Numbered from the stretch's first letter, positions 1-9,425 are shown. The stretch is 64,000 nt of DNA from Puniceibacterium antarcticum (GCF_002760615.1 NZ_AWWI01000182.1:124001-188000); one strand, 5' to 3'. The notes: generated by a model not told the origin, from the letters alone. Made by a program: numbers and translations.

Positions 1-1
1 C

Positions 2-43
2 GACATCCGGTTCGACCCGGACGGGCTGCACATCACCGGCTGA
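2..43 (+). CDS. C-terminal end of an unidentified protein (partial)
   Basis: The first 13 codons of the window read D-I-R-F-D-P-D-G-L-H-I-T-G and end in TGA. The frame is open to the window edge, so this is probably the tail of a gene that starts upstream. It ends 97 bases before gatB on the same strand. Too little is visible to assign a family. Confidence 0.4.
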   Translation, partial: DIRFDPDGLHITG

Positions 44-140
44 GCCGTCATAGCACAGGCCAATCCGAACGGTCCCCCCCTTGCCCCGGAGCGACACCTG
101 CCCTAAGACCGGAGCGTTCATACGAATGAGGACGCAAGGC

Positions 141-1655
141 ATGTTGGATCTGAGCTACGACTCCCCCAAACCCAAGGTCATCGCCGGGGCCAAACACGAC
201 TGGGAACTGGTGATCGGGATGGAGGTCCATGCCCAGATCGCAACCCAAGCCAAGCTGTTCTCGGGCGCGTCGACAAAATTCGGCGCCGAGCCAAATTCCA
301 ACGTCGCCTTTGTGGACGCGGCCATGCCCGGCATGCTGCCCGTTATCAACGAATTCTGCGTCGAACAGGCCGTGCGGACGGGCCTTGGCCTCAAGGCAAA
401 GATCAACCTTTTCAGCGCCTTCGACCGCAAGAACTATTTTTACCCGGACCTTCCGCAGGGCTATCAGATCTCCCAGCTTTACCACCCCATCGTGGGTGAA
501 GGCGAAGTGCTGGTTGACATGGAACCCGGCATCGCGCGTCTGGTGCGGATCGAGCGGATCCATATCGAACAGGATGCGGGCAAATCGATCCATGACATGG
601 ATCCCAACATGTCTTTTGTCGATCTCAACCGCACCGGTGTGGCGCTGATGGAGATTGTCAGCCGGCCCGATATCCGCGGTCCCGAAGAAGCCGCCGCCTA
701 TGTGGTCAAGCTGCGCCAGATCCTGCGGTATCTTGGCACCTGCGATGGCAACATGCAGAACGGCAACCTGCGCGCGGATGTGAACGTGTCGGTCTGCCGT
801 CCCGGCCAGTATGAGAAGTATCAGGAAACGCAGGACTTTTCGCACCTCGGCACGCGCTGCGAGATCAAGAACATGAACTCCATGCGGTTCATCCAGGCCG
901 CGATTGATTACGAGGCCAAGCGCCAGATCGCAATCCTTGAAGCCGGCGGCTCGATTGATCAGGAAACCCGGCTGTATGATGCCGACAAGGGCGAAACCCG
1001 GTCGATGCGGTCCAAGGAAGAAGCGCATGATTACCGCTACTTCCCCGATCCGGACCTGTTGCCGCTGGAGATCGAGCAGGCCTGGGTTGATGCGATCGAA
1101 GCTTCGCTGCCCGAGCTGCCGGATGCCAAGAAGGCGCGGTTCGTCAAGGATTTCGGCCTGTCGGAATATGACGCCTCTGTGCTGACGGCGGACACGGCAA
1201 ATGCCGTTTATTTTGAAGAGGTTGTCGGCCTTTGCGGCGATGGGAAACTGTCAGCGAACTGGGTGATCAACGAGCTGTTCGGCCGTCTGAAAAAGGACGA
1301 CCGCGACATCACCGACTCACCCGTCTCGCCCAAGCAGCTGGCCGGGCTGATCACGCTGATCAAATCGGGCGACATCAACGGCAAGATCGCCAAGGACGTG
1401 TTCGAAATCACCTTCTCCGAAGGTGGCGATCCGGCTGATATTGTTGAGCAAAAAGGCCTCAAGCAGGTCACCGACACCGGCGCCATTGAGGCGGCTGTGG
1501 ACGCGGTGATCGCCGCCAATCCGGCGCAGGTGGAAAAGGCGAAACAGAACCCTAAACTTGCGGGCTGGTTCGTCGGTCAGGTGATGAAGTCCACCGGCGG
1601 CAAGGCGAACCCGGCGGCCGTGAACGAGATTGTGGCGTCCAAACTGGGCCTCTGA
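141..1655 (+). CDS. gatB: Aspartyl/glutamyl-tRNA(Asn/Gln) amidotransferase subunit B
   Basis: GatB of the GatCAB amidotransferase, which converts misacylated Glu-tRNA(Gln) and Asp-tRNA(Asn) to the correct Gln/Asn forms in the cytoplasm. The 504-residue protein opens with [12 protein letters not shown] and then the family block [12 protein letters not shown]; the cradle domain carries [15 protein letters not shown] and the C-terminus is the helical YqeY/GatB tail ending in VASKLGL. Length fits the family (about 480-505 residues). An upstream in-frame ATG at 81 and one at 126 exist, but 141 is preceded by a GAGG-type ribosome binding site at 128-131 and matches the usual start of Rhodobacterales GatB. 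gatA and gatC are not in the window. Confidence 0.95.
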   Translation: MLDLSYDSPKPKVIAGAKHDWELVIGMEVHAQIATQAKLFSGASTKFGAEPNSNVAFVDAAMPGMLPVINEFCVEQAVRTGLGLKAKINLFSAFDRKNYFYPDLPQGYQISQLYHPIVGEGEVLVDMEPGIARLVRIERIHIEQDAGKSIHDMDPNMSFVDLNRTGVALMEIVSRPDIRGPEEAAAYVVKLRQILRYLGTCDGNMQNGNLRADVNVSVCRPGQYEKYQETQDFSHLGTRCEIKNMNSMRFIQAAIDYEAKRQIAILEAGGSIDQETRLYDADKGETRSMRSKEEAHDYRYFPDPDLLPLEIEQAWVDAIEASLPELPDAKKARFVKDFGLSEYDASVLTADTANAVYFEEVVGLCGDGKLSANWVINELFGRLKKDDRDITDSPVSPKQLAGLITLIKSGDINGKIAKDVFEITFSEGGDPADIVEQKGLKQVTDTGAIEAAVDAVIAANPAQVEKAKQNPKLAGWFVGQVMKSTGGKANPAAVNEIVASKLGL

Positions 1656-1730
1656 CCCTCGCCAGACGGCGTATGGAAACCATATGGATTGCGTATGGCT
1701 GACGGCGCATTCGCGAAAATATACAAACAC

Positions 1731-1756
1731 AGGCCGCCGGGGCAGTCCGGCGGCCT
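1731..1756 (+). terminator. Stem-loop downstream of gatB
   Basis: A perfect 10-bp stem (AGGCCGCCGG / CCGGCGGCCT) with a 6-base loop lies 75 bases after the gatB stop. The 3' side is not a clean T run (gttgcgttg), so it may be an imperfect intrinsic terminator or an mRNA 3' end stabiliser. Confidence 0.5.
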
Positions 1757-2081
1757 GTTGCGTTGTCATCCCCGCAGCGCAAGCAAGGCATTAGAAATAC
1801 CATTGGTGCGTAGAGCGCAGGGAAATCGGTGAGCAGACAGCCATTTGCGCGGCAGAGGCTGGCGTTCTTAATCAAGGAAACGGTGACTGCTGAGCGGGCG
1901 GATGGTCTTGACCCGGCGCATGTCGATACCCGATGGGGTCAGCCGCAACTGCCCCGTGGGGCGGCCCGTGTACGGTCTGGGGGCGGCTTTGCAAGGTAAG
2001 GGTGAGGGCGGCGCGAAAAGATGCGCCGCCCCCGAGGATCGCAGGGAGGCCCCAAAGGAAGGAGGCCCCTTCATTTGCGGA
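1757..2081. other. Non-coding gap between gatB and the small secreted gene
   Basis: About 325 bases with no convincing gene. Overlapping frames on both strands are short and lack family features. It contains an 8-bp hairpin GGCGGCGC / GCGCCGCC at 2007-2030, 52 bases beyond the stop of the minus-strand gene ending at 2082 and so a possible end of that transcript, and a direct repeat GGAGGCCCC at 2045-2053 and 2061-2069. Confidence 0.4.
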
Positions 2082-2303
2082 TCAGTTCGAGGTGGTTGTG
2101 CCGCTTGTGCTCGTCGCACTGGTGCTCGATGTCGAGGTTGTCGCCATTGTCGTGAGCAGCACATCGAACAGTGACGGGCCATTTCCGAGGCCACCAAGGC
2201 CGCTAATATCTGGCTGCGGCGCCTCGGTCGTCTGCGCCATCGCGGGAAGCGAGAGCGCAGCAGTCGATACGGCCAGAAGGGCCGGAAGCATTAAGTGTTT
2301 CAT
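2082..2303 (-). CDS. Small secreted Ser/Thr-rich protein of unknown function
   Basis: A 73-residue protein starting MKHLMLPALLAVSTAALS with a signal peptide that probably ends after the AMA-Q site near residue 23. The mature peptide has a Gly-Leu patch (GLGGLGNG), a short hydrophobic stretch, and a tail made almost only of Thr, Ser and Ala. The chosen ATG has AAAGG eight bases upstream; the in-frame ATG 12 codons earlier lacks a site and would bury the signal peptide. I recognise no domain. Signal peptide, good ribosome binding site and low-complexity export tail make it plausible as a real small exported protein. Confidence 0.6.
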   Translation of the reverse strand: MKHLMLPALLAVSTAALSLPAMAQTTEAPQPDISGLGGLGNGPSLFDVLLTTMATTSTSSTSATSTSGTTTSN

Positions 2304-2558
2304 GGTCTTAGCCTTTCGAATTGAAAAGGAAACCTTCACACTCTTGACGCGATGACGCGGGCTTGCCGCGTCTCGCTTTCCTCCCTCAGGTGACTTTACC
2401 TGCCCTGCCCCGTACAGATACGTTAAGGCAGCTCAGCGCAACTCAACCATAAATTGTTGTGTGCGTAACTTGGCTGGAATTGCCCATATCTTGCGATCCT
2501 CGGACTTATTGCACGTCAAGGATGCAATATTACAACACACCTATACCAAAGGATGTGC

Positions 2559-2816
2559 TCAGGCCCCCAGATCCATTGAAAGTGCGTGGATGCGTCCCAT
2601 GAGATCCGCCCCGAGCGCGCTGTGCACGGCGCGGTGATTTTGCAGACGCGACTGGCCTTGAAAAGCGGAGCTGCGGATCACCACATGAAAGTGGCTTTCG
2701 CCGCCCTCCTGAAAGCCGGAATGGCCGCGGTGGCTTTCGCTGTCGTCGCGCACCAAAAGTTCGCTTGGGGCGAAGGCGTCGCGCAGTCGGGATTCGATTT
2801 CCTGTGTCTTTGTCAT
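2559..2816 (-). CDS. bolA: BolA family protein
   Basis: An 85-residue BolA-type protein, a partner of monothiol glutaredoxins in iron-sulfur cluster handling and morphology or stress control. The family core HSGFQEGGESHFHVVIRS is present, including the conserved His residues used for cluster ligation, followed by the helix with the R-HRAVHSAL element. It diverges from the J-domain gene at 2891 with a 74-base gap that must hold both promoters. bolA, a J-domain gene and cobS lie near one another in other alphaproteobacteria, which supports the call. Confidence 0.9.
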   Translation of the reverse strand: MTKTQEIESRLRDAFAPSELLVRDDSESHRGHSGFQEGGESHFHVVIRSSAFQGQSRLQNHRAVHSALGADLMGRIHALSMDLGA

Positions 2817-2890
2817 TTTTTACCGTTCAACCTCTGTCATCTGTCGGTGGATAGTCTAGGGTTTGGCGTCCGAGTCGAAAAGGTGTTCCC

Positions 2891-3514
2891 ATGAGCAAAT
2901 CAGATCCGTTCGGTTTCGACATGTCCGTGTCGAATTCGAAGAAGAAAAACCCACGCGGACGCCGCAGCCTGTCGGGTGCAAGCGATACTTCTGTCCGGTT
3001 GTGCGAACATGAGGGCTGTAATGAGCCGGGCAAGTTCCGTGCGCCCAAAGCCCCCGACGTGCTGGACGACTATTTCTGGTTCTGCAAGGACCATGTGCGC
3101 GACTACAACCTCAAGTGGAATTTTTTCCAGGGCAAGACTGAGGCGGAGATGAACGCGCAGGCCACATCCGACAAGGTGTGGGAGCGCAAGACCAAAGATT
3201 ACCGTGATCCTGAGACGCGGGCCTGGTCCCGTCTGGGCATTGAGGATCCGCATCAGGTGCTGGGGGATAACGCGACGCGCAATCCGGGCAAGTCGATCAC
3301 CGGCACCCGCCGCCTGCCCCCGACCGAGCGTCGGGCGATCGAGATTCTGGAAGCCAAGGACCACTGGACCAAGGCCGAAGTGCGCAAGGCCTACAAGTCG
3401 CTGATCAAGGTGCTGCACCCGGATATCAACGGCGGCGACCGGTCCCAAGAGGAGCAACTGCAGGAAGTTGTCTGGGCCTGGGATCAGATCAAGGAAAGCC
3501 GCAACTTCAAATGA
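2891..3514 (+). CDS. J-domain (DnaJ-like) protein with N-terminal Cys/His cluster
   Basis: A 207-residue protein with its J domain at the extreme C-terminus (about residues 148-207): helix II leads into the HPD motif (VLHPDINGG) that stimulates DnaK ATPase. The N-terminal half is not a classical DnaJ region. It is basic at first (KKKNPRGRRS) and then carries C-x4-C around residue 38 (CEHEGC) and an FCKDH element around residue 63, spaced like a possible metal site. There is no Gly/Phe region and no CxxCxGxG repeats, so it is a specialised J protein, not general DnaJ. It diverges from bolA; cobS follows about 2 kb downstream. Confidence 0.85.
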   Translation: MSKSDPFGFDMSVSNSKKKNPRGRRSLSGASDTSVRLCEHEGCNEPGKFRAPKAPDVLDDYFWFCKDHVRDYNLKWNFFQGKTEAEMNAQATSDKVWERKTKDYRDPETRAWSRLGIEDPHQVLGDNATRNPGKSITGTRRLPPTERRAIEILEAKDHWTKAEVRKAYKSLIKVLHPDINGGDRSQEEQLQEVVWAWDQIKESRNFK

Positions 3515-3618
3515 TGTGCACGGTTGGGCGGGGTAGCCCCTGCCCGGCCATTTCATTTGGCCCCGAGCGCGGGGTCTGCTTGCCATAGCACTGAGGCCTG
3601 CAAGGACGCGTCAGACAG

Positions 3619-3837
3619 ATGAGAGACAGCCTGAGAGCCAAGGCGATTGCCGTGTGTGATGCGAAGATTGCGGCAAAGGGAGAAGGGGTCGGCCTGTCAT
3701 TCTACGCGTTCTTTGCGAACCGGAATGATGATCCGGAGCGTCTTATGGAAGCTGCGGACTGGTGGATCCGGCGCCACAGACTCGATCATTTCGAGAAGGC
3801 TGTGAAGATCCGGGAGATGATGAAGGAAGGTCTGTGA
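3619..3837 (+). CDS. Small DUF6500-like protein
   Basis: A 72-residue, predicted helical, soluble protein (MRDSLRAKAIAVCDAKIA...). The pattern GVGLSFYAFFANRNDDPE and ADWWIRRHRLDHFEKA resembles what I remember of the DUF6500 family; no function is known. An AGGA at 3603-3606 lies 12 bases before the ATG, a rather long spacing. It sits alone between the J-domain gene and the oppositely oriented msrB. The family name is from memory; that it is a real gene is supported by its balanced amino acid composition. Confidence 0.6.
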   Translation: MRDSLRAKAIAVCDAKIAAKGEGVGLSFYAFFANRNDDPERLMEAADWWIRRHRLDHFEKAVKIREMMKEGL

Positions 3838-4110
3838 GTTCGGGAGGACAGGTCCCGGACATTGGATCGCTGAGCGAATCACAGCCTGATGACTTCACCC
3901 GTTGTGTCGAGGAAACTGGCACCTCAGGCAAGCGCGCCGAAACCAGAAGCCGGAGTAAAACGGCGCACCCCGTGATATTGCGGAGCACGCCGCGCACTCT
4001 TTAAAGTTGTACTCGTCAAAAACTCAACTCGTTACAACACTACCCCCCGGCACATCCGCTCAAATCGGACGCACAAGGACCGTGGCCGATGACCATCCCA
4101 CACCTGAACA

Positions 4111-4575
4111 TCAGGCCGGTCTGAACACCAAGCACACTCCGTTGATGCAATGGCGCTTGCCTGTAGGTTTCGGTCCGTCATCAAAGACGTGCCCCAGGTG
4201 CGATCCGCATCGAATACAGTGTTCTTCTGTACGCACACCAAACAACGAGATGTCCGATTTGTTCCCCACAGCGCCGTCAACCGCCGCATAGAAGCTGGGC
4301 CATCCGGTGCCGCTGTCGAATTTCGTCTCTGACTTGTAGAGCGCCAGATCGCATCCCCTGCAGTGGAATGTCCCTGTGCCCTTTTCTTCATTCAGAGGTG
4401 ATGTAAAGGCGCGTTCAGTGCCCTCTTTTCGCATCACCTTGTATTCGGAACTTGAGAGCATCGCGCGCCATTCGGCGTCGGTGCGTGTCACTTCAAAAGA
4501 CTGCTCTGCCAAAGCAGTCTGTCGGCTGAACCCAAGGGCGATAGTCGCCGCAGACAGGAAATGGCGTCTTTTCAA
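4111..4575 (-). CDS. msrB: Peptide-methionine (R)-S-oxide reductase, exported
   Basis: MsrB reduces the R-form of methionine sulfoxide. The two zinc CxxC motifs are CRGC and CIRC, the substrate block is FDSGTGWPSFY, and the catalytic cysteine is in RHCINGVCLVF. The N-terminus LKRRHFLSAATIALG looks like a twin-arginine signal peptide, so the enzyme probably repairs periplasmic proteins. I chose a TTG start (4573-4575) because GGGAGG precedes it by five bases, and the in-frame ATG 21 codons upstream has no site and would displace the signal peptide. That gives 154 residues. Downstream of it on the minus strand there is no partner gene. Confidence 0.88.
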   Translation of the reverse strand: MKRRHFLSAATIALGFSRQTALAEQSFEVTRTDAEWRAMLSSSEYKVMRKEGTERAFTSPLNEEKGTGTFHCRGCDLALYKSETKFDSGTGWPSFYAAVDGAVGNKSDISLFGVRTEEHCIRCGSHLGHVFDDGPKPTGKRHCINGVCLVFRPA

Positions 4576-4700
4576 TCGATCCTCCCGAACCGAGTCTTTA
4601 CAGTTTTTTACAATCGCACCCCGACCTCCACATTTCAAGAGCGGGGTGCAAATTACGGCAAAAATGTGTCAGATAGACGCAAGTTCGCTACAGCTCACGC

Positions 4701-5270
4701 TTACATCGCGGGCAAAAGTACCCGATCAATGACATGGATGACGCCATTGCTTTGTTTCACGTCAGCAATTGTGACATTTGCAAGGCGGCCCTGTTCATCT
4801 GTCAGGGTGATCGTGTCGCCCGTCATCTTGGCCTTGAGAACGCAACCGCCGACGGTGGGAACGTCATGTTCCCCGCCATCATCCGCGATCATGCCGGCAA
4901 TGGCGCCGGACATCACATCAGCGGCAACCACATGGCAGGTCAGGATCTTGGTCAGCTGGGCCTTGTTCTCATCCATCATCAGCGCCCTGAGCGAATCGTC
5001 AGAGATCATGTCGAACGCTTCGTTGGTGGGGGCGAAGACGGTGAAGGGGCCCGGACCCATCAGCGTTTCGACCAGGCCGGCCTGCTTCACGGCAGCGACC
5101 AGTGTGGTGTGATCGGCCGAATTCACGGCGTTTTCGACGATGTTCTTGTCGGCGAACATTTCGGCGCCGCCGACCATCGGGTTGGCATTCATCGAATGCG
5201 CGGCGGCAAAGGCGCCTGTCGCAAGAGTGCTGGCCAGCAGGGCGGCAAGGGTGATCCTAAGTGTTGTCAT
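4701..5270 (-). CDS. Secreted fasciclin (FAS1) domain protein
   Basis: A 189-residue exported protein: signal peptide MTTLRITLAALLASTLATGAFA, then one FAS1 domain. FAS1 hallmarks are visible: the H1 box GPFTVFAPTNEAFD and the H2 box near the end (NGVIHVIDRVLLP). Such domains mediate adhesion or matrix contact; bacterial single-domain versions have no defined biochemical activity. The start at 5270 has GGAGG six bases upstream; a longer reading frame (to 5354) has no ribosome site and no signal-like beginning. Confidence 0.88.
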   Translation of the reverse strand: MTTLRITLAALLASTLATGAFAAAHSMNANPMVGGAEMFADKNIVENAVNSADHTTLVAAVKQAGLVETLMGPGPFTVFAPTNEAFDMISDDSLRALMMDENKAQLTKILTCHVVAADVMSGAIAGMIADDGGEHDVPTVGGCVLKAKMTGDTITLTDEQGRLANVTIADVKQSNGVIHVIDRVLLPAM

Positions 5271-5506
5271 GGTGTCCTCCGATTTCCCCGGCGGTGATCG
5301 CTGGGTCATTAGCAACCACGGGACGCATCGGCGCATAGTTTCAGACGCGAACAAAAAACTTTACATATATTGCTGCGAGAGTGCCGCGTCGCAGGGCGCC
5401 GGGTGCCGCCATACGCAGAACTTCGCCGCTTCCTCTTGCCCCTTGCCGCGTTATGTTGCACGACGGTCTGAACAGGAAATGCGCGATGCTAAAGGACGGT
5501 TCCACC

Positions 5507-6496
5507 ATGGCTGACGGTACGATGATCGACATCAATGCAAGACCAACCGAAGAGATCGACGTGCGTGAGGTTTTCGGAATTGATACCGATATGGTCATGC
5601 ACGGCTTCCCCGAGCGGACCGAACGCGTGCCCGATGTCGACAGCACCTACAAGTTTGATCCCGATACAACGCTGGCGATCCTTGCAGGGTTTCGCAACAA
5701 CCGCCGCGTGATGATCCAAGGCTATCACGGCACGGGCAAATCGACCCATATCGAACAGGTGGCCGCACGGCTGAACTGGCCTGCGGTGCGGGTGAACCTT
5801 GATTCGCACATCTCCCGGATCGACCTGATCGGCAAGGATGCGATCAAGCTGATCGACGGCAAGCAGACCACGCAGTTTCAGGAGGGCATCCTGCCATGGG
5901 CGCTGCGCAACCCCTGCGCCATCGTGTTCGACGAATATGATGCGGGCCGCGCCGATGTTATGTTCGTCATCCAGCGGGTGCTGGAAACCGACGGCAAACT
6001 GACGCTGCTGGATCAGAACCAGGTGCTGACGCCGCACAAGTATTTCCGCATCTTCGCCACGGCCAACACCGTGGGTCTGGGCGATACGACCGGTCTCTAT
6101 CACGGCACGCAGCAGATCAACCAAGGCCAGATGGACCGCTGGTCGCTGGTTGCGACGCTGAACTATCTGTCGATCGACGCAGAAACCGCGATCGTTCTGT
6201 CCAAGAACCCGCATTACAATACCGAAAAGGGCCGCAAGACCCTGCGCCAGATGGTGACGGTGGCGGATCTGACGCGCACGGCGTTTATGAACGGGGATCT
6301 GTCCACGGTGATGTCGCCCCGGACTGTCATCGCCTGGGCGCAGAATGCCGAGATTTTCCATAACCTTGGCTATGCGTTCCGCGTGTCGTTCCTGAACAAA
6401 TGCGACGAGCTGGAGCGCCAGACGGTGGCGGAATTCTATCAGCGCTGCTTTGACGAAGAGCTGCCGGAAAGCGCCGCCTCGATCAGCATCGGGTGA
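5507..6496 (+). CDS. cobS: Cobaltochelatase subunit CobS (AAA+ ATPase)
   Basis: CobS and CobT form the AAA+ chaperone pair that drives cobalt insertion by CobN into hydrogenobyrinate a,c-diamide in aerobic B12 synthesis. The 329-residue protein has the CobS N-terminal signature [11 protein letters not shown], Walker [10 protein letters not shown] and Walker [12 protein letters not shown], followed by a sensor region ([13 protein letters not shown]). The start at 5507 ([13 protein letters not shown]) has AAGGA ten bases upstream and fits the family; the open frame extends to 5381 without support. It overlaps the next gene at its stop. cobN is not in the window. Confidence 0.95.
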   Translation: MADGTMIDINARPTEEIDVREVFGIDTDMVMHGFPERTERVPDVDSTYKFDPDTTLAILAGFRNNRRVMIQGYHGTGKSTHIEQVAARLNWPAVRVNLDSHISRIDLIGKDAIKLIDGKQTTQFQEGILPWALRNPCAIVFDEYDAGRADVMFVIQRVLETDGKLTLLDQNQVLTPHKYFRIFATANTVGLGDTTGLYHGTQQINQGQMDRWSLVATLNYLSIDAETAIVLSKNPHYNTEKGRKTLRQMVTVADLTRTAFMNGDLSTVMSPRTVIAWAQNAEIFHNLGYAFRVSFLNKCDELERQTVAEFYQRCFDEELPESAASISIG

Positions 6497-6831
6497 TCCG
6501 GGCCGCCGCTTTGCTGCTGCTGGGCGCAGGCCCGGCGGCGGCGCAGGAAGCTGAGGTCACCTGCGCCGCGCTTTGGTCGGGATATGCGGAATTCGCGCGT
6601 GTGTCGGCCTATCTGGATATCGGCGAGTCCCGTGATCAGGCTTCAGAGTTTCGCGCGCAGGCGATCCGGCAGGGGCTGTCGCCCGCAATTGTGGATCATC
6701 AGATTGCCGCACAACGCGACGGGATGTTCCTGCTGGTGCGCGCCACAATCGAAGACGGCGACAAGATGAGCCGGGATTTGTTAGAGCGCCAGATGCAGCT
6801 GTGCGAAGGTCTGCCCGGTTCGGCGGACTGA
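6493..6831 (+). CDS. Small exported protein of unknown function (between cobS and cobT)
   Basis: A 112-residue protein starting with GTG that overlaps the cobS stop (GTGA), so it is likely translationally coupled. Residues 1-17 form a signal peptide ending AAAQ-EAE. The mature part has two cysteines (VTCAALW near the start, QLCEG near the end) that could form a disulfide, and is predicted helical. No family recognised. Its position inside the cobS-cobT interval suggests co-expression with cobaltochelatase subunits, but an exported protein is unlikely to act in the cytoplasmic chelatase itself. Confidence 0.75.
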   Translation: MIRAAALLLLGAGPAAAQEAEVTCAALWSGYAEFARVSAYLDIGESRDQASEFRAQAIRQGLSPAIVDHQIAAQRDGMFLLVRATIEDGDKMSRDLLERQMQLCEGLPGSAD

Positions 6832-6912
6832 TCCCCCCTTCCCTACAGTTTTAAAAAGAACCGCGCGGTGGCTTAAGCCTTCGGTGGGTGTTGGGCGCGC
6901 AATCTGCCCGGC

Positions 6913-7323
6913 ATGGTCAGGATTTTCACATATCTTGGTGCGCTTTGTGCCGCCGCGCTTTGGATGGGTCTGCTTGTCAGCCCAGCCCGCAGCCTGCCGC
7001 AAACCCAAGGCAACGAGTTGCTGCGCACTTTTGCCACCTGCGCCGGGCGCCTGTCGGCAACCATGGAATATCAGTGGATGTTCGACGGACCGGAATCGGA
7101 ACGCACGGACCGGTCGGTCAACGGCTTTGATGTGCTGATCGAGGCGGTGATGGGGCCAGAGATCACCGGACGCCAGCTGATGGGCTGGCGGATCGATGCG
7201 AAGATTGCGCAGGCACGGCTGCTGAACCTTGCCGCCTTTGGTCAGGATCCGCGCCTGCGCGTACATGCGGCCCAGATGGCAGAGCAGTATCTGAACCAGT
7301 GCAAAACGCTGCTGTTGCAGTGA
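6913..7323 (+). CDS. Second small exported protein between cobS and cobT
   Basis: A 136-residue protein with a signal peptide (MVRIFTYLGALCAAALWMG... cleaved near PARS-LPQ). The mature region has a cysteine near each end (FATCAGRLSA and YLNQCKTLL), the same two-cysteine plan as its neighbour at 6493, and a helical, Ala/Gln-rich C-terminus. No family recognised. It lies 81 bases after the first exported gene and 99 bases before cobT on the same strand. Confidence 0.75.
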   Translation: MVRIFTYLGALCAAALWMGLLVSPARSLPQTQGNELLRTFATCAGRLSATMEYQWMFDGPESERTDRSVNGFDVLIEAVMGPEITGRQLMGWRIDAKIAQARLLNLAAFGQDPRLRVHAAQMAEQYLNQCKTLLLQ

Positions 7324-7338
7324 TCGCGCCGCCGGGTC

Positions 7339-7392
7339 GCGTGAAAAGATCAGCCCCTGTCACGGATGGCGTGAACAGATCAGCCCTTGTCA
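7339..7392 (+). repeat. Two-copy direct repeat upstream of cobT
   Basis: Two 24-bp copies (7339-7362 and 7369-7392) start with GCGTGAA, share GATCAGCCC and end in TGTCA. They differ at two positions and have a 30-bp period. They fill much of the 99-base gap before cobT and end 30 bases before its ATG. This could be a tandem operator or a leader element; nothing in the sequence decides. Confidence 0.7.
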
Positions 7393-7422
7393 AAGGGCGT
7401 CTGATGTCCAATTAGTCAGGGT

Positions 7423-9309
7423 ATGGCTCAGCATTCCGACAACCCCGCAGATCCCTTCAAGAAAGCCCTCGCCGAGGCGACCAAAGTCATGGCGCATGAC
7501 CGTGAACTGACGGTCAGCTATTCGGTCGATCCCTCTGGCGTCTCTGGCGATTCGATGCGCCTGCCGCAGATTTCGCGCCGGTTGACCCGGGACGAAGTTC
7601 TGCTGGCGCGTGGCACGGCGGATGCGCTGGCGCTCTATCGTCGCTATCACGATGACAGCACGCACAGCCGGTACGCCCCCCCGGGCGACATGGCGCGTGA
7701 ATTGTATGAATCGATGGAAACCGCCCGCTGCGAGGCGATGGGCGCGCGCGACATGCCGGGCACCGCCGGGAATATCGACAGCAAGATCGCGCATGATTCG
7801 GCGCGGCGCGGCTATGATCAGGTCAAACAGGCGTCGGATGTGCCGCTGTCGGTGGCGGCGGGCTATCTGATCCGGCATCTGGCGACCGGGCGCACCCTGC
7901 CCACTGGCGCGCAGAACGTCATGGATCTGTGGCGCGGGTTTATCGAGGACCAGGCCGGCGGATCGCTGGAGGGGCTGCAGGACAAGCTGGCCAACCAGAG
8001 CGACTTTGCCAAGTTCGCGCGCAAGATCATTTCCGACCTCGGCTACGGCGACCAGCTGGGTGATGACCCGGACGATATGGACGACCAGAGCGACGATCAG
8101 GCCGAGGATGGCGGCGAAGACGAGCAGGATCCCGACAGCACCGGTGACGATGAAGAGGGCGAAGAGGATTCAGACGCCTCGCCCGAATCGTCGCAGGACG
8201 AGACTCAGGACAGCTCGCAGGCGCAGGTCAGCATGGACGAGATGGCTGATCAGGAGATGGGCGACGAGGCCGAGATGCCCGAGGGTGAGGCCCCGATGGA
8301 GCCGCCTGCCCCGCAACCGTTTTCCGATGCCGATCCGAATTACACCGTCTACGACAGCACCCATGACGAAGAGATCAAGGCCGAGGATCTGGCCGAGCCG
8401 GTCGAGCTGGAGCGCCTGCGCGCCTATCTCGACCAGCAGCTGGACCCGCTGAAGGGTGCTGTGTCGCGCCTCGCGAACAAGCTGCAACGCCGTCTTCAGG
8501 CGCAGCAAAACCGGTCCTGGGAGTTTGATCTGGAAGAGGGCATTCTGGACGCCGGGCGGCTGGCGCGTGTGGTGGTGAGCCCGACGACGCCGCTGTCCTT
8601 CAAGATCGAGAAAGACACCGAGTTCCGCGACACGGTGGTGACGCTGCTGCTGGACAACTCTGGCTCTATGCGGGGCAGACCGATTTCCATCGCCGCGATC
8701 TGTGCCGATGTTCTGGCGCGCACCCTGGAGCGGTGCAACGTCAAGGTCGAGATCCTCGGCTTTACCACCAAGGCGTGGAAAGGCGGCATGGCGCGCGAAA
8801 AGTGGCTGGGGGCGGGGCGCGAACAGCAGCCCGGGCGGCTGAACGATCTGCGCCACATCATCTACAAGAGCGCCGATGCGCCCTGGCGGCGGACGCGGGC
8901 CAATCTGGGTTTGATGATGAAAGAGGGTCTGCTGAAGGAAAACATCGACGGTGAGGCGCTGGAGTGGGCGCACCGCCGCATGGTGAACCGCCCCGAGGCG
9001 CGCAAGATCCTGATGGTGATTTCCGACGGCGCGCCGGTGGATGATTCGACGCTGAGCGTGAACCCGGCGAATTTCCTTGAGAAACACCTGCGCGATGTGA
9101 TCGCCATGGTCGAGCGGCGCCGTCAAGTGGAACTGCTGGCCATCGGCATCGGCCATGACGTCACGCGCTATTACAACCGCGCGGTGACGATCACCGATGT
9201 GGAGCAACTGGCAGGTGCGATGACCGAGCAGTTGGCGTCGCTGTTTGATTCTGATCCGCGGGCGCGGGCCCGGGTCATGGGCATCAAGAACGTCAGACGC
9301 GCGTCCTGA
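7423..9309 (+). CDS. cobT: Cobaltochelatase subunit CobT
   Basis: The second AAA+ complex subunit of the aerobic cobaltochelatase. The 628-residue protein has a helical N-terminal region, a long acidic linker at about residues 205-320 rich in Asp, Glu, Gln and Ser, and a C-terminal von Willebrand A domain with the metal site [11 protein letters not shown] near residue 411 (D-x-S-x-S) and the later [11 protein letters not shown]. This layout and length match CobT of the Pseudomonas denitrificans type. The acidic linker may contact CobS, by analogy with BchD/BchI. Its start has only a weak AGGG ribosome site immediately upstream. Confidence 0.95.
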   Translation: MAQHSDNPADPFKKALAEATKVMAHDRELTVSYSVDPSGVSGDSMRLPQISRRLTRDEVLLARGTADALALYRRYHDDSTHSRYAPPGDMARELYESMETARCEAMGARDMPGTAGNIDSKIAHDSARRGYDQVKQASDVPLSVAAGYLIRHLATGRTLPTGAQNVMDLWRGFIEDQAGGSLEGLQDKLANQSDFAKFARKIISDLGYGDQLGDDPDDMDDQSDDQAEDGGEDEQDPDSTGDDEEGEEDSDASPESSQDETQDSSQAQVSMDEMADQEMGDEAEMPEGEAPMEPPAPQPFSDADPNYTVYDSTHDEEIKAEDLAEPVELERLRAYLDQQLDPLKGAVSRLANKLQRRLQAQQNRSWEFDLEEGILDAGRLARVVVSPTTPLSFKIEKDTEFRDTVVTLLLDNSGSMRGRPISIAAICADVLARTLERCNVKVEILGFTTKAWKGGMAREKWLGAGREQQPGRLNDLRHIIYKSADAPWRRTRANLGLMMKEGLLKENIDGEALEWAHRRMVNRPEARKILMVISDGAPVDDSTLSVNPANFLEKHLRDVIAMVERRRQVELLAIGIGHDVTRYYNRAVTITDVEQLAGAMTEQLASLFDSDPRARARVMGIKNVRRAS

Positions 9310-9363
9310 TCTGGTTTCGGACCGGCTCTGCCGGTCCGACCGGCGCGGCCCTGCGGGCCGCGC

Positions 9364-9425
9364 ATTTTGGGGCGCTGCCCCTGCCCGCCTTTGGCGGGCT
9401 CCCCGGGATATTTTTGGACAGGTGA
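9364..9425 (+). repeat. Dispersed CCCGGGATATTT-type intergenic repeat, copy 1
   Basis: Downstream of cobT lies TTTTGGGGCGCTGCCCC, then a GCCCGCC / GGCGGGC hairpin, then CCCCGGGATATTTTTGGACA and GGTGAAA. Its core matches the repeats near 15034-15135 and 26861-26915. It is non-coding and occupies the 3' flank of cobT, suggesting a transcript-end or REP-like role. Confidence 0.65.
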
